A DNA stretch of 64,000 bases from Thermaurantimonas aggregans (GCF_003851885.1 NZ_BHZE01000005.1:1-64000), one strand, 5' to 3'. Shown: positions 34,486-44,430, counted from the first letter of the stretch. The notes: generated from the letters alone by a model not told the origin. Translations and numbers: made by a program.

Positions 34486-36213
34486 TTAAAAGTTGGACGT
34501 CACTGTCAGGGTAATACCATTACTTGGCGGAACTACCCGACAGATGCCTCCTACACAGAATATGCCTCGCATTTGCCTTCCGTAGTTGAGCTGAAAGCGA
34601 GTTGTATTAAGCGTGTAGCCGACGGATCCTAAAGTATAATGCAGGCGCTCTGCCGGATTTGGATTTCCGTAGTTCCAAGAATTTTGCAAGGCTACAAACC
34701 AATGAGGCGACACGCTGTATTCGGCCAGTGCCATCAGCCAATCGCCTCTGTCTTGGCGGGTAAACATGCCTTGTAGTTCTGTGCGTATGCTGTGTCCCGG
34801 CCGAATTTTATAGAGTGTTTCAAGTACAAAAGCATGAATAAATACCAGCTTCTGATAACCGCGCTGGATGATTTCGGCGTCAGTTACACCTTTTTCTAAG
34901 ACTTCTTGGTTATACACAAAGTTGTAGTAAGTAAAGGTGGTCTTAAGGCTGCGATTAATAGTCTTTCGTATTTCGATGTTTAAATCTTTAAAATAAGTAA
35001 TGGAACCTCTTTGAAAGGGATTTGAAACAAAACCCTTAGTACCCGTCCATGTGCAGTCAATTATCTCTCCCGGATTTACAGTACTGTAGATAGGTCGCTT
35101 CCCCAAAAATTGGCGGTCGATAGACGAAATATCTGAATAGTTGATGGCTATTGTGGTTCCATATTTTCCACCGAGTGCAGTTCCTTTTTTAAAGGTATAA
35201 GAAAGGTCAATTTGAAAACCCATTTCTCCGTTGGGCTGAACCGCATTTGGATACAAGGCAGGTAAGGTATAAGTGTGTAGTTTGGTAGTAGGTGGCAAGA
35301 AGTTGATTTGAGCATCAATGAGCGAAGCGTTTCGGTCAGAACGAAAACTCATGTTTTCAATTCGTTTAACGGTGGCCATAATACTTAAACCTTTTGTGGC
35401 ATAGGTAAGGGTCGATAAAAAGCCGCTGCCGTGACGATAGATGAATCCATTGTCAAACGAAGGATCGTTGATTTTCCAAACAAACTCGGTATTCCATCCA
35501 AATCCACCGCGCTGCAAGGTAAATCTACCGCCTGATGCTCCTACATTTTCCGGCAAATTGAGCACTGGATCAGCAGCTCTTTGAAATTTGCTCACAAATG
35601 AAGCTCCTAGCGAAACCAACCAGGCGGAGTTTTCCATTCCGGGCAGCGCTTCGTTCAAATTAATTTCAGCATCCATGCCCCTTACAATGCCTTCAGCTTT
35701 AGTAAAATACAACCTTTGGCGACCTATTACGCCCTTTAAGTAAAAGCCCTTTGCAGGTTTGTAGCGCAAGCGCAAGCCATCCATGGCATTGTCAAGTCCT
35801 AAGCCGCGCTCTTCAAACGATCTGAAAATCATGCCGCTGCCAAACTGTTCATAGTAATTTCCAACAGTGACGTCTAAGCCATCTTTCTCGAATCGGATAA
35901 ATCGAAAGGGAATGCCTTCACCTCGGTAGCCCTCAGGGAGTCCCAGAAGGTTGTTTTGATAATTTTCGTATCGCAATCCTGCGGAAAAGTTGCCCTGTGT
36001 GTAAATAAAGTTCGCAAAACCAGCGGCTAACAATCGTTCTCTGGGAAAAAATTCACCGGTTGGGTCTATGGCCTTGTCTCTGAAGTAGTACTGAACATCT
36101 GTTTGAAAATTACCGTGCAATTCTCCTTTCGGCGATTCTTGCTTGCTCTGAGCTGCTACACGTACTTGCTGTAGAGACAATAAGCATACTACAAAGGCGT
36201 ACTTTTTTTTCAA
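34486..36213 (-). CDS. DUF6029 family outer-membrane protein
   Basis: A 575-residue protein with a signal peptide (about 1-21) and then long amphipathic beta-strands ending in a C-terminal strand with terminal Phe (LTVTSNF), as expected for an outer-membrane barrel. The N-terminal pattern (GNFQTDVQYYFRD, then GNYYEQFGSGMIFRSFEERGLG near 118) matches the DUF6029 family of Bacteroidota. Its role is unknown. It has its own -7 box and no operon partner. It is not a TonB receptor, since no plug domain is visible. Confidence 0.78.
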   Translation of the reverse strand: MKKKYAFVVCLLSLQQVRVAAQSKQESPKGELHGNFQTDVQYYFRDKAIDPTGEFFPRERLLAAGFANFIYTQGNFSAGLRYENYQNNLLGLPEGYRGEGIPFRFIRFEKDGLDVTVGNYYEQFGSGMIFRSFEERGLGLDNAMDGLRLRYKPAKGFYLKGVIGRQRLYFTKAEGIVRGMDAEINLNEALPGMENSAWLVSLGASFVSKFQRAADPVLNLPENVGASGGRFTLQRGGFGWNTEFVWKINDPSFDNGFIYRHGSGFLSTLTYATKGLSIMATVKRIENMSFRSDRNASLIDAQINFLPPTTKLHTYTLPALYPNAVQPNGEMGFQIDLSYTFKKGTALGGKYGTTIAINYSDISSIDRQFLGKRPIYSTVNPGEIIDCTWTGTKGFVSNPFQRGSITYFKDLNIEIRKTINRSLKTTFTYYNFVYNQEVLEKGVTDAEIIQRGYQKLVFIHAFVLETLYKIRPGHSIRTELQGMFTRQDRGDWLMALAEYSVSPHWFVALQNSWNYGNPNPAERLHYTLGSVGYTLNTTRFQLNYGRQMRGIFCVGGICRVVPPSNGITLTVTSNF

Positions 36214-36225
36214 TGCTTTTTTTTA

Positions 36226-36233
36226 CAAATGTA
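36226..36233 (-). promoter_or_regulatory. Putative -7 promoter box (TACATTTG) for the DUF6029 gene
   Basis: Exact TAnnTTTG on the minus strand, 12 nt before the ATG at 36213. Confidence 0.45.
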
Positions 36234-36299
36234 TTTAAACTTCAAAAGATCGCATTAAGTTAGTTACATTCTTTTTTCGATTCAAATATGGAAGCAATT

Positions 36300-38717
36300 T
36301 CATTGGATTTCTAACAACCTTTCTGCTTTTTTTACTTTCCATTCCGGCCAAACTTTTTTGAATTTTTTTACTTCTTCTTCAATCCATTTTCTTTCGCTTT
36401 TTTCTGTGATATTTCTAAGATATTGCAAGGCCGATTGAGCTAAATTTTTATCGTAGTGTCCTAAAGCGTGTACACACAGCTTTACCAGTTTTTCACTTTT
36501 GTAATTCACTCTACCTAAATAGTTGATAGCTTGTGCACGTACAGAGCCCATATAAGTAGTTTCTGCAAATTCAAACACTGCTTCATACGACGATTGATTT
36601 TTGAGCAAATTCGCTTCTGCAATAGCCATTTGCAGTCGTTCATTTTGTGTTGTAAACGATTTAGGAACATTAATGCTTTCTTTGTAGATGTTTATTTTTT
36701 CAGGTCTACTATTTATTAATCGCACATATACCAAAGCCTTTAACAATGGATTATCTGTGTTAGCAAAATCGAGCAGTTCATTTTCAGTTCTACCCTTCCA
36801 AAAAGTCACATCTGTAAAGCGCAAAAGGGCAATTTTTACTCGATCGTCCTGAAATTTTCTGAAAAAATTCCACATTTCCGGGCGAGTAATATTTCTGCCA
36901 AAAGCGTTAATCCAATGTTCTAAAACAATCGGATTTTCTTCGTTTACAAGTAAGTTGAGATCAGCAGTAGAAAAACCTTTTGAAGTTAATGTATAGGCAA
37001 AGAATCGATCGTAGGGCAGCTGAGCATATTTTACGATATTTTGATTGGGATCAAAAATTTCAGTCCACTCGATTAATTGAATTTTTCCAGGATCGGGATT
37101 GACCATTAACGCACTTTCATCGATTTGTAATGGGATATAAAAAGTATCTCTTTTTGTTCGAATTTCAACCGGAATTTTATACGATCTTTTGGTTGTTTTA
37201 ATTTCGATATCAAAATACAATCGAAAAGTTTTCGTACTATCGGGTTTATATATATTTTCCTGAGAAAAATGAAGTACGAGTCTTTTAGATTTTTTATCGA
37301 TTTCTTCCTTCCAAATAAGTGAGATTTTAGGCATGCCTGATCCATAAATCCATTGATCCCAAAACCACTGTAAGTTGCGTCCGGTAACCTCGTGAAAGGC
37401 ATACAAAAGATCTTCGGAGTGTACATTCCGAAAGCGATGTCTTTCTAAAAACACACGCAGAGACTCATAAAAGGCTTCATCACCTACCAATTGGCGAAGC
37501 ATGTGCAGCACAACTCCCCCTTTTTGGTAGTGGCGAGCCGTACCTGCCTCAGAATGAGCTAATGGCAAATTGTTTTCTGCTTCTTGAAACTTTACGCGCG
37601 TTATGGCTTGTCGCACTTTTGACGAAAATGCAAAATCGCCATCTGTCCAGAGAGTGGAAAGCAAATCAAAATACGTTGCGAAGCTTTCGTGAAGCCAGTG
37701 ATGCCGGGCACTCCATGCGGTTATGAGATTTCCAAACCACTGATGGGCCATTTCGTGGGCATTCACGAAGTGATAGTTTTTATAACTTTCCGTTGAAGGT
37801 TCACTGATGAGATTTTCTCCAAAAATTACCGCTCCAGTATTTTCCATAGCCCCATAGATGAAGTCAACCACAGGCACCTGTCGATAAGGACCCGGCCACG
37901 GGTAGTACACTTTGAGCAACTTCTGAAAATGGGTCATAAACAAATGGCTGTACCGGTAAGTAGATGCGGCTGAGGTTGGAATATCTGGATAGGTGAACTC
38001 TTCAAACTCGATTTCGCCATTATCGTATTTCAGCACAGTTTTATGAGGCAGGTAATCGCCTATGGCAAGCATAATCAGATAGCCGGCATGTGGCCGATCT
38101 TGCAGGTAGTGCCAGCGTATTTTATCACCTAGGGTGTCCACACTCAGAAGCTTTCCATTAGAGATTGTGCGATATTGCTTATCAAAATGCACTATTATTT
38201 CCGTAGTGAGCTTGTCGTGCTGTTCGTCGTAATAAGGTATCCAGTGCCTATGGTCGATTCCTTGGCCTTGCGTCCAAATTTGTTTCCTGCCTTTTCCGGT
38301 GGGGTCGTCCCAGCCGGTAAAATAAAGGCCTTTTTCAGGATAAGCTGAATAATTGATTTCCAGAATGTTTACCTTATCTCGAAAGAGCTTTTGAGGGAAA
38401 ATTGCTACGCCGGAATCGCTCAGCGTGTAGCGAACTTTTTGCCCATTTAATGTCAACAAACTGATGGAGAATCGAATGGCATCGATCCAGATGCTTTCAT
38501 TCGGCCTAAAAAGTGGCGAAAAAGTTAGAGTCGATTTACCAATTACCCGACCTTTTGCTGGTTCAAATTCGACCTCGAGTCGAAGATGATGCATATCGAT
38601 GGTGCGCTCTCTTGGCGCCCAACGTGGATCAACGGGTACACAAATAGTGCTGTTCTGCGCAAACAGAACATTACCCGTCAAAAAGAACCAGAGGAAACTT
38701 AAGAGATTTCTACGCAT
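36300..38717 (-). CDS. M1-family zinc aminopeptidase, exported
   Basis: An 805-residue protein with a signal peptide (about 1-20, LFAQ). The substrate-binding GAMEN motif is intact, followed by TGAVIFGEN. The zinc site is HEMAHQWFGN, with the third ligand Glu 18 residues later in HESFATY, exactly as in gluzincins. C-terminal helical repeats follow. It trims N-terminal residues from peptides in the periplasm. The ATG overlaps the 3' end of the dihydroorotase-like gene by 19 bp, making it the last gene of the rpe operon. Confidence 0.93.
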   Translation of the reverse strand: MRRNLLSFLWFFLTGNVLFAQNSTICVPVDPRWAPRERTIDMHHLRLEVEFEPAKGRVIGKSTLTFSPLFRPNESIWIDAIRFSISLLTLNGQKVRYTLSDSGVAIFPQKLFRDKVNILEINYSAYPEKGLYFTGWDDPTGKGRKQIWTQGQGIDHRHWIPYYDEQHDKLTTEIIVHFDKQYRTISNGKLLSVDTLGDKIRWHYLQDRPHAGYLIMLAIGDYLPHKTVLKYDNGEIEFEEFTYPDIPTSAASTYRYSHLFMTHFQKLLKVYYPWPGPYRQVPVVDFIYGAMENTGAVIFGENLISEPSTESYKNYHFVNAHEMAHQWFGNLITAWSARHHWLHESFATYFDLLSTLWTDGDFAFSSKVRQAITRVKFQEAENNLPLAHSEAGTARHYQKGGVVLHMLRQLVGDEAFYESLRVFLERHRFRNVHSEDLLYAFHEVTGRNLQWFWDQWIYGSGMPKISLIWKEEIDKKSKRLVLHFSQENIYKPDSTKTFRLYFDIEIKTTKRSYKIPVEIRTKRDTFYIPLQIDESALMVNPDPGKIQLIEWTEIFDPNQNIVKYAQLPYDRFFAYTLTSKGFSTADLNLLVNEENPIVLEHWINAFGRNITRPEMWNFFRKFQDDRVKIALLRFTDVTFWKGRTENELLDFANTDNPLLKALVYVRLINSRPEKINIYKESINVPKSFTTQNERLQMAIAEANLLKNQSSYEAVFEFAETTYMGSVRAQAINYLGRVNYKSEKLVKLCVHALGHYDKNLAQSALQYLRNITEKSERKWIEEEVKKFKKVWPEWKVKKAERLLEIQ

Positions 38718-39964
38718 TGATTTTTCGAAATCAAATATTTGATTTTTCCCTTGATTTTTTTGTTGAAAAATGGTGAATTTGTACTTGGAAAATCTTTAAA
38801 ATCTTCCTTTTTCCATACAAATTCTTGTTCCAAGTTCACCAATATAAAACTTTCTTTGTTTTTATTATTTAAACCTAAAATTTTTGCTGGGTTTGTATGT
38901 AGTTTTTCGATTAAAAGTTCTAATGAAAATATGTTAGACTCTATTAAGGTTGGAAGTAAAAAAGGCAAGGTAAACATTCCATAAGAGGCTTTGTCAAATT
39001 CGCATACTTTTTCTTCATATGTACGAGGTTGATGGTCGGCGGCTATAGCATCTATAGTTCCATCTATTATTGCCTCTACGAGCGCTTGTCGAGTTTTTTC
39101 ATCTCTCAGCGGAGGATCAGTTTTGTAATTCGAATCAAAATTTTCGAGCGATTCATCTGTCAAAAGCAAATGATAAAAGTTGACATCAGCTGTTACGGGT
39201 AATCCCTCAGATTTTGCTTGGCGAATTAGGTGAATGCTTTCTTTAGTAGATATGGATTGAAAATGTACACGACAACCAGTGTAGCGCACCAAATCGAGGT
39301 CTCTTTTTAGTCCGATTGACTCGGCGATGGTAGGCAATCCTTTCAATCCAAGTCTTGTAGAAACTACGCCTTCGTGAACCATGCCATATCGTAGCAAATC
39401 GCTGTCGCCAGGTGTGAGCATGAGCGATGTATTCAACTGACGAGCGTATTGCATGGCAAGTAGCAGAAGTTTGGTATTTCTGATGCGGTTTTTGTAGTCT
39501 GAAAAGGCCAGTGCACTAGCTGATTTCATGTCAAACATTTCAGCTAGTTCCTTACCTTCTAAATTTTTGGAAATGGCACCTATTGAGAGAAGATTGTTTA
39601 CGGCTTGAGCTGCTATTTTTTGCTGAAATTCGACGAGCTGTCTGCTGTCAACTACAGGTTGTGAAGATGGCATTCCCGCCAGATGTGTAAATCCTCCAAG
39701 AACAGCTAAATGGAGTGTTTGAAGGATGTCTTCTCGGTCTTCGCGTCCGGGTTGATTGATTTCTGAATGAAGTTCTATTAATCCTGGTAATAAAGTAAGA
39801 TGACTTCCTTTAATTTTCTGAATGTTTTCGTCAATTTTACTTCCTGAAGGCAAAATTTTTATTTCATTTCTATTAATTAAGATGTCACACTGTTTTTTAT
39901 ACAGAGGATGACCAGGTATAAAATTGCGAACTGAAGTAATAGCTTTTTCAAGTATTTTTTTCAT
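38699..39964 (-). CDS. Dihydroorotase homologue lacking catalytic residues
   Basis: A 421-residue amidohydrolase-fold protein that aligns with PyrC over its length: LPGLIELHSE, GGFTHLAGMPSSQPVVD, LEGKELAEMFDM and DGTIDAIAADHQPR. The metal ligands are not kept. The strand-1 HxH is LHS, the HCED position reads LTPGD, and the HH after TADV reads FYH. It resembles the non-catalytic dihydroorotase (PyrX-like) and probably does not hydrolyse dihydroorotate. The ATG at 39964 forms an ATGA overlap with the BatA-like gene, which rules out a longer upstream start. Confidence 0.85.
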   Translation of the reverse strand: MKKILEKAITSVRNFIPGHPLYKKQCDILINRNEIKILPSGSKIDENIQKIKGSHLTLLPGLIELHSEINQPGREDREDILQTLHLAVLGGFTHLAGMPSSQPVVDSRQLVEFQQKIAAQAVNNLLSIGAISKNLEGKELAEMFDMKSASALAFSDYKNRIRNTKLLLLAMQYARQLNTSLMLTPGDSDLLRYGMVHEGVVSTRLGLKGLPTIAESIGLKRDLDLVRYTGCRVHFQSISTKESIHLIRQAKSEGLPVTADVNFYHLLLTDESLENFDSNYKTDPPLRDEKTRQALVEAIIDGTIDAIAADHQPRTYEEKVCEFDKASYGMFTLPFLLPTLIESNIFSLELLIEKLHTNPAKILGLNNKNKESFILVNLEQEFVWKKEDFKDFPSTNSPFFNKKIKGKIKYLISKNQCVEIS

Positions 39965-41913
39965 TTTAAAAATCGAATTAATAACAACTCTCCTATAAAA
40001 AATAACAATGCCGTAAGAGCAAAGAAATACCAAAGATCAGAACGAAATAAGTCTATTTTTGATGAAGTTAAAAAATCTTCTGATATCGACATTTTTACCC
40101 ATGATTTATTTGCGAATATGTTGTCTATTTCTATATCGCTGTAGCATTCATTCTTCAGTTTTCTAAGATCAAAATTAAAGGCTAATTTATCTAATTCCTT
40201 ATTGAGATATTGTACACTGTACATGCCATTTTCAATTACGTCTCTTCCAAAAAACAATTGAATTTCGTTACCTTTACGTTTTTGGTATGGTATAATTTCT
40301 TTGCCTGATGGAGAAAGTATTTTTATAGGCTCGTCTCTGTTTGACTCAGAAATAGTGTATTGAAAAGAGTAATCACTTCCAGCAATATAATACATTGAAC
40401 TTTGATGTGTATTTCGATGGATAAAGTTGTATATCAAAGGATTGAAAATTGTGTGATAAATCACATTTGAATTTTCTGGACCTATAGAACCAGTGAATAT
40501 GTAAAATTCACCATTTGAGGTAATTTTTCCTAATAGTGTTGTTCCATCTAATGTGTAGAGAATTGGGCTAATACTAGTACCTTTTAGTAAAAAATATTTA
40601 TTAAGAAAGGGTAAGTCGGGCAAGTCAATTTCTTGTACAAATACATTAAAGAAAAGTAAATCGTTGTAATTCAACTTATCAGCTTGTATAAAATTTTTTT
40701 CATAGGGTTGTATGTAAGCATCAAATCGCTGTAAAAATCTATTGTATGAAGGAACATCTACTTCATCATTTGGACATAAAAGTAATCGTCCGTTTTCTTT
40801 CAAAAAGATTTGAAGTGAAGCAGCTAACGGATCCGGAATTTCTTTTATGTTTAATAAAACAACTAATTGAAATTCTTTTAGAATTTCTGATTTTATTTCC
40901 CCAATAGTTTTGAAAGTAACTTCAGCAGTATGAGCAGTGGTAAATTTGGTTTTAAGAGCCTCTGATAAACCTTTATTTTCTGCAATTACAAGTATTTTTT
41001 TAGGCTTTTGGAGAGGATGTGTGAAATAAAATCGAAAGATGGAATTTTGATGTGATTCTGACTCTAGAAATCCGAAAGTATTTTCTTCCGATTTAGGGAA
41101 TGAGAACGAAAGCCTTTTTGAGTTCTCCTTCTCTGGTGAGAGGGTAAATAATACCTTTTTGCTGTTTCCTAATATGTACGAAGCAGGCTGGTCAATCGCA
41201 GCTTCGATTATATCTGTTCCCGGAACTGACCAGACAGAATCAATAATTTCTAAATTTTTTGTGTCCATACCATCCAACTTAATTGGAATGCATAATTGAG
41301 ACAATTCGTTTAAATTATCACCTCGCTTCAAATAATCACTTAAGAGAAATATAGCTGGAGGTATTTGTTCATTTTTTATCGTTTTTTCAATACTATTAGC
41401 AATATCTTTCCATGAGGGGATGAGAGGAAATGGCTCTAACTGATCAACATATCTCAGGGCCTCTTCTTTTCGATAAAAAGTTTCTGTTGCGTTGTTATTC
41501 GTCAGAATAGTCAACTTTTTAAAAGATCTTAAATTGTTAATTGTACTCCTTAAAGAATTTCGCAAATAAAGTAATCTACTCTTGTCATCGTTTTTTAAGA
41601 AGAAGCCTGGATGATTATCTACGTAAATCAAAATATTTTCAACATCTTTATTTCGTGAATCTTTAAGTGAATTTTCACTGAAATAGGGCAGTGAAAATCC
41701 CAGTACCAATGCTGATAAACCTATGATTCTTGAGGCAAGAATCAATAAATGCTTTAAGTTTTTAATCCTCTTTTGTTGAGCTTGTGTCTGTTCTAAAAAA
41801 AACGTTTGAGTAAAAACAATTTTTTTATACTTTCTGAAGCGAAATAAATGGATTATAATGGGTATCGAAACCAATAAAAGCATCCATAAGAAAAGGGGCT
41901 TTTCAAAACTCAT
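39961..41913 (-). CDS. BatA N-terminal-domain membrane protein
   Basis: A 650-residue protein. The first 75 residues match the BatA N-terminal domain: two membrane helices framing a basic HLFRFRKYKK loop. A long extracytoplasmic part follows (about 80-620), with Rossmann-like sections that may be degenerate VWA or glutamine-amidotransferase-like modules, and a final membrane helix near 630-648. Function is unknown; relatives are often linked to envelope stress genes. The ATG at 41913 forms an ATGA overlap with rpe; the TTG six bases upstream is less likely. Confidence 0.82.
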   Translation of the reverse strand: MSFEKPLFLWMLLLVSIPIIIHLFRFRKYKKIVFTQTFFLEQTQAQQKRIKNLKHLLILASRIIGLSALVLGFSLPYFSENSLKDSRNKDVENILIYVDNHPGFFLKNDDKSRLLYLRNSLRSTINNLRSFKKLTILTNNNATETFYRKEEALRYVDQLEPFPLIPSWKDIANSIEKTIKNEQIPPAIFLLSDYLKRGDNLNELSQLCIPIKLDGMDTKNLEIIDSVWSVPGTDIIEAAIDQPASYILGNSKKVLFTLSPEKENSKRLSFSFPKSEENTFGFLESESHQNSIFRFYFTHPLQKPKKILVIAENKGLSEALKTKFTTAHTAEVTFKTIGEIKSEILKEFQLVVLLNIKEIPDPLAASLQIFLKENGRLLLCPNDEVDVPSYNRFLQRFDAYIQPYEKNFIQADKLNYNDLLFFNVFVQEIDLPDLPFLNKYFLLKGTSISPILYTLDGTTLLGKITSNGEFYIFTGSIGPENSNVIYHTIFNPLIYNFIHRNTHQSSMYYIAGSDYSFQYTISESNRDEPIKILSPSGKEIIPYQKRKGNEIQLFFGRDVIENGMYSVQYLNKELDKLAFNFDLRKLKNECYSDIEIDNIFANKSWVKMSISEDFLTSSKIDLFRSDLWYFFALTALLFFIGELLLIRFLK

Positions 41914-42566
41914 CGGCAATATTTCAAACTTTTAATAGTTTCAATTGGATTGTTTGATGAAAATATAAAATTACCAGCCACCAGCACATCAGCTCCGGCA
42001 TCTGTAAGCTTGGCGGCATTCAGTTGATTTACACCTCCATCGATTTCTATCAGAAAGTTTGTTTGAGAATCATTTCTCATATCTACCAATTTCAGAACTT
42101 TTTTGTATGTATTTTCTATAAATTTTTGTCCGCCAAAACCGGGATTTACACTCATCAGGCAGACCAGATCAATATCCTCTATTACATCTTCAAGTAACTG
42201 AACGGGTGTGTGCGGATTCAGCGCTACACCAGCTTTCATTCCGGCTTGTCTTATTGCATGAAGTGTGCGATGAAGGTGTGTTGAGGCCTCGTAGTGTACT
42301 GTAAGAATGTCAGCTCCTGCTTTTTTAAACTCCTCAATATAGCGCTCTGGCTGAACAATCATTAAATGCACATCAAAAGTTTTGGTGGAAAGTTTGCGCA
42401 ATTGTGATATGATCGGCATTCCAAAAGTGAGATTGGGAACGAAAATCCCATCCATTACATCGAGATGAAACCAATCAGCTTCAGACGTGTTGAGCATCTT
42501 GGCTTCATCGGCCAATCTTGTAAAATCAGCAGAAAGTAAGGAAGGGGCAACTATTGGCATTCTCAT
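41910..42566 (-). CDS. rpe: Ribulose-phosphate 3-epimerase
   Basis: A 218-residue TIM-barrel enzyme of normal length. It interconverts ribulose 5-phosphate and xylulose 5-phosphate in the cytosolic pentose phosphate pathway. The metal and catalytic motifs are present: HLDVMDGIFVPN near residue 34, VHYEAS near 68, MSVNPGFGGQKF near 138 and EIDGGVN near 174. It heads a tightly coupled minus-strand operon with a BatA-like protein, a dihydroorotase homologue and an M1 peptidase. The ATG at 42566 or 42560 may be used; a -7 box lies just upstream. Confidence 0.95.
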   Translation of the reverse strand: MRMPIVAPSLLSADFTRLADEAKMLNTSEADWFHLDVMDGIFVPNLTFGMPIISQLRKLSTKTFDVHLMIVQPERYIEEFKKAGADILTVHYEASTHLHRTLHAIRQAGMKAGVALNPHTPVQLLEDVIEDIDLVCLMSVNPGFGGQKFIENTYKKVLKLVDMRNDSQTNFLIEIDGGVNQLNAAKLTDAGADVLVAGNFIFSSNNPIETIKSLKYCR

Positions 42567-42573
42567 TTTTGTG

Positions 42574-42581
42574 CAAACTTA
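42574..42581 (-). promoter_or_regulatory. Putative -7 promoter box (TAAGTTTG) for the rpe operon
   Basis: Exact TAnnTTTG on the minus strand, 7 nt before the ATG at 42566, so the mRNA would have almost no 5' leader. No -33 element was identified. Confidence 0.45.
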
Positions 42582-42752
42582 GGAAGTTGCAAGCATAATC
42601 GTTTTTGGAAAGTGAGTTTCTTGATGCTCAAAAGTGAATAAGCAATTGAAAATCAGAATTTAACTTTAGTGTACTTATTTTTTTTACATTACCTTTTACA
42701 AAGCTGTATGTACATCCTTTATACTTTCGCAAACTGTAAAAGATTTAAATCT

Positions 42753-42959
42753 ATGAAAGTGCAATATAAAACCACCTTGAAGTGCCAAGGCTGTGTGGAT
42801 AAAGTAGCGGAAGATTTGACAAAGGAATTTGGCGCAGAAAATTGGAGCGTCGATCTCAACACCAATCCAAAAATATTGACAGTTGATTCTGAACATGCGG
42901 ATAAAGCCATCGAAATTCTTCAAAACAAAGGATATAAAGCCGAAAAAGTAGCTGAATGA
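42753..42959 (+). CDS. Heavy-metal-associated (HMA) domain protein, CopZ-like
   Basis: A 68-residue single HMA domain with the metal-binding CQGC (CxxC) at about residues 11-14 and the beta-alpha-beta-beta-alpha-beta pattern. Free HMA proteins are copper chaperones; here the loop is KCQGCVDKV rather than the usual GMTCxxC. The ATG at 42753 gives a normal HMA N-terminus. Its stop overlaps the hisS ATG (ATGA), so the two are translated together, although no copper ATPase is near. Confidence 0.85.
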   Translation: MKVQYKTTLKCQGCVDKVAEDLTKEFGAENWSVDLNTNPKILTVDSEHADKAIEILQNKGYKAEKVAE

Positions 42960-44317
42960 GTAAAGTGAAGCCGGCATTAGTACAGGGCACCAGAGATCTG
43001 AGCCCTGACATGATGTATAAGCGCAGTTATGTAATTTCCGTTATAAAAGAAGTTTTCGAGAAATATGCTTTTCAGCCTTTGGAAACCCCGGCAATGGAGC
43101 GACTTGATACCTTGACCGGAAAGTATGGTGATGAAGGTGATCGATTGATTTTCAGAATCTTAAATTCGGGAGATTTTAAAAAAGAAGTTCCAGCTGACGT
43201 TTGGCAGACGGCTGAGAGCAACACATTGGCAGGGTTGATTTGTGAAAAAGCTCTCCGTTACGACCTCACTGTGCCCTTTGCGAGGTTTGTGGCAATGAAC
43301 AGGCATGCTATTGCGCTGCCCTTTAAGCGCTACCAGATACAGCCCGTTTGGAGGGCTGATCGTCCGCAGAAGGGTAGATACCGAGAATTTTATCAGTGCG
43401 ATGCTGACGTGGTAGGCAGCACAAGCCTTTGGCAAGAGGTTGAATTAGCTCTGATTTATGCGGAGGTTTTTGAAAAGTTGAAGTTGCCTGTGCGCATTCG
43501 ACTCAATAGTCGAAAGTTGCTGAACTCTGTAGCCCTAAAAGCCGGAGCAGGGGAGAAGTTTGGAATTTTCATCACAATACTCGATAAACTCGACAAAATT
43601 GGCCGACAGTCGGTAGTAGATGAATGGCTTAAAGCGGGATTTGACGCCAGCGGTATTGGTTCCCTCAGTAGCTGGATTTTTGATGAAAAGGTTGATCTGC
43701 TAAAGGTGGAAAAACACTTAGGAGCAGAAAATGAAGGGCTTGAAGAAGTGCGTTTTGTATTAGAAAAGGTAAAAAGTCTTAATCCAGATGCTCCATTACT
43801 CTTTGACCCAACTTTGGCAAGAGGTCTTGATTATTACACAGGGTGCATTTTTGAAGTGGTGGCTGAAGGGGTAGCCGTAGGTTCTATTGGTGGAGGTGGT
43901 CGTTACGACAACCTAACCGGAATCTTTGGTGTGGAGGGAATTCCCGGCGTAGGTATTTCCTTTGGCTTGGATCGCATTCTTTTGGCATTAGAAGAAAGGG
44001 GACTAACAGGATTTGCTCAGGTTTCCAAAGCTTGTGTGATGGTCACAGGGCTTTCGGAAGAGGATATGCCCTTTGCAGCCGAAGTAGCCTATGCTTTTCG
44101 AAAGGCAGAAATTTCAACAGAGCTCTATCCAATTGCTACAAAGCTTAAAAAGTCGCTAGAGTATGCGAATAAAACGGCTATTCCCTTTGTGGCGATAATT
44201 GGTGAAGACGAACGAAGCAAGCGATCATTTACACTTAAAAATCTAAAAACGGGAGAACAGAGCTCATTTGCCCTCACTGATAACCAAGGATGGATGAAGG
44301 CGTTTTCAGTCGGCTAA
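42956..44317 (+). CDS. hisS: Histidyl-tRNA synthetase
   Basis: A 453-residue class II synthetase. It charges tRNA-His in the cytosol. Motif 2 (PVWRADRPQKGRYREFYQCDADVVG region) lies near residues 130-150. The histidine-specific LARGLDYYTG is near 286, motif 3 (GVGISFGLDRIL) is near 325, and an anticodon-binding domain is at about 360-450. It is coupled to the upstream HMA gene by a 4-bp overlap. It has no visible leader peptide or T-box and is far from the his biosynthetic operon. Confidence 0.95.
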   Translation: MSKVKPALVQGTRDLSPDMMYKRSYVISVIKEVFEKYAFQPLETPAMERLDTLTGKYGDEGDRLIFRILNSGDFKKEVPADVWQTAESNTLAGLICEKALRYDLTVPFARFVAMNRHAIALPFKRYQIQPVWRADRPQKGRYREFYQCDADVVGSTSLWQEVELALIYAEVFEKLKLPVRIRLNSRKLLNSVALKAGAGEKFGIFITILDKLDKIGRQSVVDEWLKAGFDASGIGSLSSWIFDEKVDLLKVEKHLGAENEGLEEVRFVLEKVKSLNPDAPLLFDPTLARGLDYYTGCIFEVVAEGVAVGSIGGGGRYDNLTGIFGVEGIPGVGISFGLDRILLALEERGLTGFAQVSKACVMVTGLSEEDMPFAAEVAYAFRKAEISTELYPIATKLKKSLEYANKTAIPFVAIIGEDERSKRSFTLKNLKTGEQSSFALTDNQGWMKAFSVG

Positions 44318-44422
44318 AATCAATTTTGAGTAGTAGTACATACACAAAAATTGCATTGGATAGCTTTCGTTCGATTTTTTTATTTTTTTCACATTTAAAA
44401 TGATACCAGAACTTGTTTACAA

Positions 44423-44430
44423 TACCTTTG
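44423..44430 (+). promoter_or_regulatory. Putative -7 promoter box (TACCTTTG)
   Basis: Exact TAnnTTTG match 27 nt before the ATG at 44458 of the large secreted protein gene. Confidence 0.45.
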
